A stretch of 64,000 bases of DNA, taken from positions 4,774,001-4,838,000 of the forward strand of contig NZ_CP095078.1 in the NCBI RefSeq assembly GCF_022919075.1. Direction: 5' to 3'. Both the position numbers and the translations under genes were made by a program. Below, piece after piece: positions 57,722 to 64,000 of the stretch. Below the pieces are notes generated by a model. The model had not been told where the DNA came from and ran no database searches. It saw nothing but the letters and a program-made list of their open reading frames with translations. Positions within the stretch are counted from its first letter, which is position 1. Each line of letters opens with the position of its first letter. Source of the DNA: Nocardioides sp. W7 (GTDB lineage Bacteria > Actinomycetota > Actinomycetes > Propionibacteriales > Nocardioidaceae).

Positions 57722-58908
57722 CTGGCAAACAGAGCAAGACGAAGCAGCGGAACTCTTGCCAGTCGGTCGAACTCTTCGCCGGCGGTGGAGGCATGGCGCT
57801 CGGCATGCGCGAAGCCGGGTTCAAGCACAGTGCACTCGTCGAATGGTGGGCCCCGGCCGCCAAAGTCCTCCGTCACAATGCCGTGCTGAAGCCTGACCTG
57901 TGGAAGCCCGACAACGTCATTGAAGCGGATGTCCGCCTATCGCTCAACCAACTCGGCGAGCGCGGCACGGTCCAGCTCGTTGCGGGCGGGCCGCCATGCC
58001 AGCCGTTCAGTCTCGGCGGTACCCATGCGGGAGACACGGACGATCGCAACCAGTTCCCCGCGGCACTCGACGTCGTCCGTCGGCTCCGCCCCGAACTCGT
58101 CGTTTTCGAGAACGTTCCCGGCCTGCTGCGCCCAGGCTTTGAGCCGTACGTCGACTACGTCAAGGCCCAGCTCCGGCACCCCGACATCACTGCCAAGAGC
58201 GACGACGAACTCTGGAACGAACACCACGCCCGGATCAACAAGACCAAAGCTCTCCCCATCTACCGCGTCTACCAAGAAGGCATCGACGCGGCCAATCTCG
58301 GCGTTCCCCAGTCCCGCAAGCGCGTCTTTATCATCGGCATCCGCGCCGACGTCTCAGGCGCCGACACCTGGCACGAGCTCGACATGAGCCACAGCCGCGA
58401 CGCCCTCCTGCACGACCAGTACGTCACAGGCACATATTGGGCACGACACAACCTCCCGCCACAGGACGCACCCGCCCGGCTCGCCAACGCCGTGAAGCGC
58501 CTAGAGGCCATCGGGCCGCCTGGCGACCAGCCATGGCAGACCCTTCGGGACGTCCTCACGACCATCCCCGAGCCAGGACAGGGCTCAGACGTACACCTGT
58601 GGCCGAACCACCACTTCATCCCCGGCGCACGCACGTACGCCAAGCACAACGGCAGCCCCCTCGACATGCCTAGCAAGACCATCAAGGCCGGGGTGCACGG
58701 CGTCGCTGGCGGCGAAGCGATGCTGCGCGAGCTCGACGGCACAGTCCGCTACCTCACGGTCCGCGAAGCAGCCATGGTCCAAGGCTTTCCGCAGGACTAC
58801 GAGTTCCCAGGCCCCCGCAGCCGCGTCATGGGCGTCATCGGGAACGCTGTCGCGACTCATGTCGCCGCCACTTTGGGCAGGGCGCTTCGCCAGCACACCG
58901 CCGTATGA
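57718..58908 (+). CDS. DNA cytosine-5 methyltransferase
   Basis: 396 residues with the C5-methylase motifs: I, SVELFAGGGGMALGM; IV, GGPPCQPFS (catalytic C94); VI, VVFENVPG; VIII, GVPQSRKRVFIIG; and X, VIGNAVATHVAATLG. The target-recognition region lies between VIII and IX and gives no readable specificity. It protects host DNA from the cassette. Last gene of the five-gene operon, overlapping vsr by four bases. Confidence 0.94.
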   Translation: MTGKQSKTKQRNSCQSVELFAGGGGMALGMREAGFKHSALVEWWAPAAKVLRHNAVLKPDLWKPDNVIEADVRLSLNQLGERGTVQLVAGGPPCQPFSLGGTHAGDTDDRNQFPAALDVVRRLRPELVVFENVPGLLRPGFEPYVDYVKAQLRHPDITAKSDDELWNEHHARINKTKALPIYRVYQEGIDAANLGVPQSRKRVFIIGIRADVSGADTWHELDMSHSRDALLHDQYVTGTYWARHNLPPQDAPARLANAVKRLEAIGPPGDQPWQTLRDVLTTIPEPGQGSDVHLWPNHHFIPGARTYAKHNGSPLDMPSKTIKAGVHGVAGGEAMLRELDGTVRYLTVREAAMVQGFPQDYEFPGPRSRVMGVIGNAVATHVAATLGRALRQHTAV

Positions 58909-59249
58909 GCCGAATCCAGCGCCCCTGACTGTCGTAGTTGCGAGCCCGGCGCGTCGAGGACTTCCAGCGAGGCAGCGACAGCGTCAAGACGCCAGAGGGC
59001 CCATGCGGGTGCTTCAGCCCTGTCCCGCCAACCTCGCCGAACATGAGTCATTCCACCGCCTGTCGGCGCCCCTCACAGCGCAGAGGCTAATTGTCCGGCA
59101 ATGTTAGTGGCGGACGAGGCGTTCCGGGTTCGCCCGTGGAAGCAGACAAGGCTCAGAGTGATGCGTGCGGACCGCGGGACGCCAGGCCACAACGAGCATC
59201 GCGAGGCCCAGGGGAGCCGACGACTGCCTCGCCTGCGCACCTGTCAGGC
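58909..59249. other. Gap after the defence cassette, nothing recognised
   Basis: 341 bases between the methylase stop and the first DUF6112 gene. No convincing open frame, hairpin terminator or repeat is seen; short frames on both strands lack ribosome sites. It is presumably the right junction of the inserted cassette with the transfer operon. Confidence 0.4.
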
Positions 59250-59540
59250 ATGGACACACATCGGGTCACCGCGACCGCGATCGGCCCCGACTACGGCGCT
59301 ATCGGCAGCTTGGGAGAGTTGCGCACCCTGGTCGGAGCGCTGCTCACATACGGCCTGATCATCGCCGTCCTGATGCTCGTCGTGTCGGCCACGACGTGGG
59401 CGATCGCATCCAGCTCGGGGAGTTGGCACACGGCGCAGAAGGCCAAGGTCGGCTGCTTCGTCGCCATTGGCGGGGCCGTCCTGACCGGTGGGGCGCTCGC
59501 CTGGGCGAACTGGCTGCTGGACCTCGGCGCTCACCTATGA
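59250..59540 (+). CDS. DUF6112-like small membrane protein (T4SS pilin-type), copy 1
   Basis: 96 residues with two spans (LLTYGLIIAVLMLVVSATTW and VGCFVAIGGAVLTGGALAWA) joined by a short basic loop with QKAKVG. It is homologous to the next gene and has the hairpin topology of VirB2/TrbC pilins. The ATG at 59250 has only a weak ribosome site (CAGG); the frame continues upstream without family resemblance. Confidence 0.7.
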   Translation: MDTHRVTATAIGPDYGAIGSLGELRTLVGALLTYGLIIAVLMLVVSATTWAIASSSGSWHTAQKAKVGCFVAIGGAVLTGGALAWANWLLDLGAHL

Positions 59541-59569
59541 GACGTCCGCCCTCGTCCTCAGGAGCCCCG

Positions 59570-59875
59570 ATGAACCTCGCCACGGCCGCCGTTCTGTTCC
59601 CGCTCGACATCAGCATCAGCCCGAACTCCGACGGGCTGCCCGGCATCCAGCAGTTGCGCGACGTGGTCGGCGCCTCGATGACGATCGGGCTGATCCTCGC
59701 CGTACTCGCCCTCATCCTCTCGGCCATCGTCTGGGCACTCGGCGCGAACTCGTCCAACCCGCACCTCGCGGGTCGCGGGAAGGTCGGCGTCCTGGTCGCG
59801 CTCGGTGCCGCGATCGTGTGCGGGGCGTCGGTGACGCTCGTGAACTTCTTCTGGAACGTCGGCCAGCAGGTCTGA
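59570..59875 (+). CDS. DUF6112 family small membrane protein, copy 2
   Basis: 101 residues: ISPNSDGLPGIQQLRDVVGA, span MTIGLILAVLALILSAIVWA, a basic loop (SNPHLAGRGKVGV) and a second span. The family is found in actinobacterial type IV transfer loci next to TrbL. AGGAG precedes the ATG. The first 20 residues could act as a signal or leader. Probably a VirB2-like pilus or channel subunit. Confidence 0.82.
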   Translation: MNLATAAVLFPLDISISPNSDGLPGIQQLRDVVGASMTIGLILAVLALILSAIVWALGANSSNPHLAGRGKVGVLVALGAAIVCGASVTLVNFFWNVGQQV

Positions 59876-59888
59876 ACGGAGACGTGGC

Positions 59889-61220
59889 ATGGGTGTGTGC
59901 GATGTGCCGGTGATCCACCCGGTCTGCAACGCCGCCGGCGACGCTGCGGGCGCGGTCGTCACGGCGCCGTTCGACTGGCTGGCCCAGGGCATGAGTGGCG
60001 CGGCGGAGTGGATGTTCACCTCGGTGTGGCTGGTGATCGACTCCACGACGTACGTCGATGTGACCAGCGGCGAGTACACCGACGTCTACAGAATCATGTT
60101 CGGCGTCGGTGTCGTCGTGATGCTCGGCTTCTTCATGCTCCAGGTCATCGGCGCCATGATCCGCCGCGAACCAGCCGGCCTCACCCGCGCTGCCCTGGGG
60201 CTGGCGAAGTCGATCCTCGGGTCCTTCGTCGTACTCGCCCTCGTGGGTACGGCGTTGGAAGTGACCGACCAGCTGTGCGTCGGGATCGTCAACGCCGCCG
60301 GCACCAACATGGACGAGATGGGCGAGCGGGTCGGCGTCCTGGCCAAGGGACTCGGCACCATCCACCTCGCCGCACCCGGGGCGGGGTCGATCCTGACGAT
60401 CTTCCTCGCCGGCCTCGCGATCGCCGGCGCGATGGTGGTGTGGATCAGCCTGCTGATCCGCAAGGCGCTGCTGCTGATCGCGATCGTCTTCGCCCCGATC
60501 GCCCTGGCGGGGTCGAGTTGGGATCACACCCGGGGCTGGGTCAGCCGGTGGGCGACGTTCGTAATCGCGATGATCTTGTCGAAGGTCGTGCTGGTGGTGA
60601 TCTTCCTCCTCGCCACCGCGCAGGTCTCGGCGCCGATCGACGCGGACCTGGAGTCGGTCAGTCAGCCGATGGCCGGGGTCGTACTCATGCTCATGGCCGG
60701 GTTCGCGCCGTACCTGACCTACAAGGCGATCGCCTTCATGGGCTTCGACATGCACCACGCAATGTCGGCCGAACAGGAAGCCAAGGGAGCGCTCAATCGG
60801 CCCATGCCGATCCCACTCGCGCGCAGGACCGGGAGCGAGCCGACCAAGATCCTGGGAGACGGTGGTGGCGGTACGGCGCCCGGCGGGTCGCCTGCTGCGC
60901 CGCCGAGCGGCGGCCCGGGTCCCAGCGGCGGTCCTGCGGGCGGATCTCCAGCCGGTGCAGCAACGGGTGGCGGCTCCGGAGCGGTGAGCAATGGGGCTGC
61001 CGGATCCGGAGGGGCTGCGGCTGCGGGTGGTGCGGCCGCGGCCGGCGCGGTGGTGGCCAAGGAGGCTGCCACCGCCGGACCACGGCTCGGTGGATTCGTC
61101 GCGGCACAGGCCACCGACCAGGCGAAGGCGCCCGACCCTGCGGTCTCCTCGGCGGCGCCCGCACCGGTCCCGCCGCCGGTCGCCGAGTCCACGCTAGCCG
61201 ACCCCGCCGAGCGGAGGTGA
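59889..61220 (+). CDS. TrbL/VirB6-like polytopic channel protein
   Basis: 443 residues. About six spans fill residues 70-290 (MFGVGVVVMLGFFMLQVIGA, SILGSFVVLALVGTALEVTD, IFLAGLAIAGAMVVWISLLI, ALLLIAIVFAPIALAGSSWD) and the rest is a Gly/Ala/Pro-rich cytoplasmic tail (SGGAAAAGGAAAAGAVVAKE). This is the plan of TrbL/VirB6 inner-membrane channel components. GGAG lies 7 bases before the ATG. Neighbours are pilin-like DUF6112 genes and SCO6880. Confidence 0.85.
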   Translation: MGVCDVPVIHPVCNAAGDAAGAVVTAPFDWLAQGMSGAAEWMFTSVWLVIDSTTYVDVTSGEYTDVYRIMFGVGVVVMLGFFMLQVIGAMIRREPAGLTRAALGLAKSILGSFVVLALVGTALEVTDQLCVGIVNAAGTNMDEMGERVGVLAKGLGTIHLAAPGAGSILTIFLAGLAIAGAMVVWISLLIRKALLLIAIVFAPIALAGSSWDHTRGWVSRWATFVIAMILSKVVLVVIFLLATAQVSAPIDADLESVSQPMAGVVLMLMAGFAPYLTYKAIAFMGFDMHHAMSAEQEAKGALNRPMPIPLARRTGSEPTKILGDGGGGTAPGGSPAAPPSGGPGPSGGPAGGSPAGAATGGGSGAVSNGAAGSGGAAAAGGAAAAGAVVAKEAATAGPRLGGFVAAQATDQAKAPDPAVSSAAPAPVPPPVAESTLADPAERR

Positions 61221-61227
61221 CGCGGCC

Positions 61228-62679
61228 GTGCCGGCCTCGACTGACTCCGACCCGGCGTTGACGCCGGTCAAGTTCTCCCGCCTCACCCGCCGCGGGGTAC
61301 TCCTCGGCCTGTCCGGGCCACAGCTCCTGATGGCCAGCCTCGCCTCGGGCACGCTCACCCTCGGTCTTTACGTGGGCGCCGTGGTGCTCACGTTTCCTGT
61401 CATCGGGGTGTTCGTCGCCCTGGCGTTCGTCGGCGCGGGCGGGCGGAAGCTGATCGAGTGGGTGCCGATCGGAGCCCGGTGGCTGTGGCGCTCATCCGGC
61501 GGGCAGCTGCTGTACCGGCGACGCATCGCGAAGCCGCGCCCCGCGGGAACCCTCGCCCTGCCCGGTGACGCCGCGCGGCTGCGTCAGTGGGTCGACCCCG
61601 AGACCGACGCGGTGATGGTGCACGACCCCCACGCCGCGACGCTGACCGCGATCGTCGGCGTCGCTCATCCGGCGTTCGTGCTCCTCGACCCCGCCGAGCA
61701 GGAACGACGCGTCGTGTCCTGGGGACGCGTCCTCGCAACCGCCTGCCGATCCGGCCGACTCGCGTCGCTGCAGGTGATGGAGCGGACGCTGCCTGAGTCC
61801 GGCAAGGGCCTGGCGGACTGGTGGGAGGCCCACGGCACCCGGACGGGTTCGTGGGCGTCGACGACGTACGCCGAGCTCGTCGACCGCGCCGGGCCCGCCG
61901 GCGAGCGCCACGCCAGCACCATCTCGATCTCCCTCGACCTCAAGACCGCCGGGCGCGCCATCCGCGCAGCCGGCGGCGGCAACCGGGGGGCAGCCGCCGT
62001 CCTGCGTCAGGAGATGGCCACGGTGCTCGCCGCGCTCCGCTCCGCCGATCTCTCCCCCACCGAGTGGCTGACACCCGGAGACCTTGCGCTGATCTTGCGC
62101 TCGGCCTACGACCCGGCCGTCGCCGGCGCGCTTGAACGCCATGGCGGCATCGGTCGTGACCTCGCCACCGCCGGACCGGTGGCCGTGTGCGAGTCGTGGG
62201 GCAGCCTGCGCAGCGACTCCGCGCACCACTGCGTGCTGTGGGTCAGCGAGTGGCCCCGCTCGCTGGTGTTCCCCGGCTTTCTCGCACCGCTGCTGTTGTC
62301 CTCGGGGATCCGCCGCACGTTCTCGCTGCTCTACACGCCGATGCGCACCGACCGCGCGGCGCGCGACATCCGTAAGAAGAAGACCGAGTACATCTCCGAT
62401 GCCGCGCAACGGCAGAAGATCGGTCAGATCGAGGACGCCCAGCAGACAGCCGAGTACCACGACGTCCTGCAGCAGGAGGCCGACCTCACCGCGGGCCACG
62501 GCGTACTGCGCTGTACCGGCCTGGTCGCCGTCAGCGCGACCGACCCCGACGAGCTCGAACGAGCGGTCGCGGCGATCGAGCAGGCCGCGATCCAGGCCTC
62601 CTGCGAGACCCGACGGCTATGGGGACAGCAGGCGCAGGGGTTCTGCGCAGGGGCGCTGCCGCTCGCCCGGGGCATCTGA
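61228..62679 (+). CDS. SCO6880-family T4SS protein (PrgI-like membrane part plus VirB4 N-terminal-like part)
   Basis: 483 residues from GTG 61228 (GGAGG 10 bases upstream). Two N-terminal spans (LLMASLASGTLTLGLYVGAV, FPVIGVFVALAFVGAGG) are followed by a long cytoplasmic region (WVDPETDAVMVHDPHAATLT, RHASTISISLDLKTAGRAIR, LLLSSGIRRTFSLLYTPM) that matches the SCO6880 family. It resembles the N-terminal half of VirB4, with the ATPase half encoded separately at 63389. Confidence 0.85.
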   Translation: MPASTDSDPALTPVKFSRLTRRGVLLGLSGPQLLMASLASGTLTLGLYVGAVVLTFPVIGVFVALAFVGAGGRKLIEWVPIGARWLWRSSGGQLLYRRRIAKPRPAGTLALPGDAARLRQWVDPETDAVMVHDPHAATLTAIVGVAHPAFVLLDPAEQERRVVSWGRVLATACRSGRLASLQVMERTLPESGKGLADWWEAHGTRTGSWASTTYAELVDRAGPAGERHASTISISLDLKTAGRAIRAAGGGNRGAAAVLRQEMATVLAALRSADLSPTEWLTPGDLALILRSAYDPAVAGALERHGGIGRDLATAGPVAVCESWGSLRSDSAHHCVLWVSEWPRSLVFPGFLAPLLLSSGIRRTFSLLYTPMRTDRAARDIRKKKTEYISDAAQRQKIGQIEDAQQTAEYHDVLQQEADLTAGHGVLRCTGLVAVSATDPDELERAVAAIEQAAIQASCETRRLWGQQAQGFCAGALPLARGI

Positions 62680-62751
62680 TCGCTGGTCCGTCGCTGGCGA
62701 CTCGCGTCCGCCGCAGCCGTTCGCGTTGACATGGTCGCCCGGTAGCCCGGT

Positions 62752-62874
62752 TCAGTAGCAGGGCGCGCCTTCGCAGCAGGGACGGATGTAGCCGCATCCG
62801 TCGCAGCGCTCGTGCGAGGTCTCCCAGCGCATCATCGTGTCGCAGTTCGGACACGGCTCGGTCAGATCAGCCAC
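62752..62874 (-). CDS. 40-residue zinc-ribbon protein
   Basis: Minus-strand frame of 40 codons from GTG: ADLTEPCPNCDTMMRWETSH, then ERCDGCGYIRPCCEGAPCY. CPNC and CDGC form a four-Cys zinc ribbon, followed by a CC pair and a final Cys. It lies antisense in the gap between two transfer genes. No strong ribosome site, so the start is uncertain. Small zinc ribbons of this kind are often regulators or stability factors. Confidence 0.55.
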   Translation of the reverse strand: MADLTEPCPNCDTMMRWETSHERCDGCGYIRPCCEGAPCY

Positions 62875-62975
62875 GACCTCAGCGTAGGTCGACCGGCGCG
62901 TGGGGCCCGGTCGACACGGCGGAGCACCGCGCGCACCTCATCGATGAGCACGTACGTCGACCGAGGAGGACCCGC

Positions 62976-63392
62976 ATGCCTACCTTCGACGACTCGGTGG
63001 TCGATGCCGACGAGGTCCGCGAAGCGGTCCGCGGACTGGCCCACGCGACGCGCCGCATCGAGGACCCCGCCGGGGTGTACGCCGTCCTCGGCTCGATCAG
63101 TTCCGCGCTGGCGTCGTTGACGCAGACGCTGCATCAACTGGGCAACGTCCACGACGCCCCCGCCCCGAACACGAGGCTGGTCGCCGGGGATCCGCACGCC
63201 GGCCGGGCCGCGTCGTACCGCGTCTCCTCCGAGCTCCACCGTGCGGCCGAGATGGTCCATCAGGCCGCGGAGGTGGTCGATCGGGCGCACGAGGTCGAGG
63301 CGACGATCGCCTACGGCGCCCACGACGCCCCCGTCGCACCACCTCCGGCTCCGGCTCCTCGGTCGGTTCGCGACCACGGGTTGTCACTATGA
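62976..63392 (+). CDS. Small helical protein of the transfer operon
   Basis: 138 residues: VDADEVREAVRGLAHATRRI, SISSALASLTQTLHQLGNV and SELHRAAEMVHQAAEVVDRA suggest a helical, coiled protein with a Pro-rich tail. GAGGAGG precedes the ATG. The stop overlaps the VirB4-type ATPase start (ATGA), so it is probably its partner. No known family recognised. Confidence 0.7.
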   Translation: MPTFDDSVVDADEVREAVRGLAHATRRIEDPAGVYAVLGSISSALASLTQTLHQLGNVHDAPAPNTRLVAGDPHAGRAASYRVSSELHRAAEMVHQAAEVVDRAHEVEATIAYGAHDAPVAPPPAPAPRSVRDHGLSL

Positions 63393-64000
63393 CCCCGTGG
63401 CAGGACGGGCGCCTCCACTCCGCCGTCCTGGTCTCTCCCGGCCGAGAAGGCCGCAAGGACCGCAAGCTGCGCAAGGCCGCCGCGCGATCCATGGTGTCTC
63501 AGGACCGCGACGCGCGTCGTACCGAGGCGAAGCGCAAGGCCGACGAGCTCACGGCCGAACGTCGCTCGACGGTGCGGCTGCCGCGCGCAGGTGAACCCGG
63601 ACCCGCGGCGCTGCGGACACCGGGCCGGTTCCGGCTCCCCCGCCACCAGGACACCTCGGCCACGCTCGCGGGCGCGTACCCGTTCCTGGCCGAGGGCGGC
63701 CTGGGCAGCGAAGGCGTCTTCGTCGGCCAGGACCTCTACTCCGGGAGTTCGTTCGTCTACGACCCCTGGGTGCTCTACGCCCGCGGTCTGATCACCGCCC
63801 CGAACCTCGTCCTGGCCGGCATCGTCGGCTCCGGCAAGTCGTGTCTGGCCAAGAGCCTCTACACAAGGTCGATCCCGTTCGGGCGCCGCGTTTACGTGCC
63901 CGGTGACCCGAAGGGCGAGCACACCGCCGTTGCCCAGGCCGTCGGTGGGCGCGCGATCGCGCTGGGTCACGGGATGGCGACCCGGCTGAACCCGCTCGAC
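63389..64000 (+). CDS. VirB4-type T4SS ATPase, cut by window end
   Basis: 204 codons visible. A basic start (GREGRKDRKLRKAAARSM, KRKADELTAERRSTV) leads to GVFVGQDLYSGSSFVYDPWV and the Walker A LAGIVGSGKSCLAKSLY, then RVYVPGDPKGEHTAVAQAVG, the usual order of a VirB4/TraC C-terminal ATPase. With SCO6880 upstream it would make up a complete two-part VirB4. The Walker B and rest of the protein lie beyond the window. Confidence 0.85.
   Translation, partial: MTPWQDGRLHSAVLVSPGREGRKDRKLRKAAARSMVSQDRDARRTEAKRKADELTAERRSTVRLPRAGEPGPAALRTPGRFRLPRHQDTSATLAGAYPFLAEGGLGSEGVFVGQDLYSGSSFVYDPWVLYARGLITAPNLVLAGIVGSGKSCLAKSLYTRSIPFGRRVYVPGDPKGEHTAVAQAVGGRAIALGHGMATRLNPLD

Noticed and set aside
31694-64000. 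Classifying the element as a TraB-type actinomycete ICE (AICE)
   Set aside because: It has a MobF relaxase and T4SS genes, not an FtsK-like TraB; no integrase or excisionase is in the window, so ICE versus plasmid is left open.
1-64000. tRNA, rRNA or CRISPR array
   Set aside because: No cloverleaf with a T-loop, no rRNA-like stretch and no spaced direct repeats were found by eye; a dedicated scan could still reveal a tRNA.

Overview
The window is high-GC DNA with many GTG starts, four-base ATGA/GTGA gene overlaps and gene families that are largely actinobacterial (DUF6907, DUF6112, SCO6880, LysM-BTAD, split Tad genes). It is therefore from an Actinomycetota chromosome or large replicon; a Nocardioides-like genus is a guess, not a demonstration. 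No rRNA, tRNA or CRISPR array was seen.

Bases 1-28,447 are a catabolic island. A left block (mostly minus strand) encodes two tandem-domain nitrilase-superfamily proteins, two fumarate-reductase/ketosteroid-dehydrogenase-like flavoproteins, a Zn alcohol dehydrogenase, an aldehyde dehydrogenase, a solute-binding lipoprotein and a divergent MFS carrier. A middle block encodes a methyltransferase plus a small unknown protein, and then a tightly overlapping lyase / cyclic-amide hydrolase / isochorismatase-family amidase operon behind a GntR regulator. A plus-strand operon carries a peptide-type ABC importer and a second aldehyde dehydrogenase. A last minus-strand block has a second isochorismatase-family amidase, a Dabb protein, a maleate-isomerase-like protein and a very unusual flavin monooxygenase fused to an isocitrate-lyase/PEP-mutase domain, divergent from an IclR regulator. 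Four near-identical operators (core ACTGTTGACA), each containing a perfect TTGACA -35 box, tie the first three blocks into one GntR regulon. The enzyme set fits breakdown of a nitrogen-containing ring or imide/amide to short dicarboxylates; the substrate cannot be read from the sequence.

Bases about 28,450-31,693 are a boundary: a remnant of an SRPBCC gene, a DUF6907 gene, and an intact IS21-family element (29,445-31,660) with 5-bp target duplications.

Bases 31,694-64,000 are part of a conjugative element. It carries a MobF (TrwC/TraA) relaxase-helicase, a Tad-like pilus module (CpaB-like gene with a frameshift, TadZ-like, TadA, TadB, TadC, pilin/TadE-like proteins, LysM-BTAD protein), a prim-pol replication gene preceded by three strong inverted repeats, a ParB-like protein, a VirB8/TcpC-like protein, an NlpC/P60 muramidase-type protein, pilin-like DUF6112 proteins, TrbL/VirB6, SCO6880 and a VirB4-type ATPase cut by the window end. 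Inserted between the cell-wall hydrolase and the DUF6112 genes is a five-gene restriction-type defence cassette (MORC-like GHKL ATPase, Mrr-nuclease/helicase, unknown, Vsr-like nuclease, cytosine-5 methyltransferase). No integrase or chromosomal attachment site is visible, so plasmid versus ICE is unresolved.
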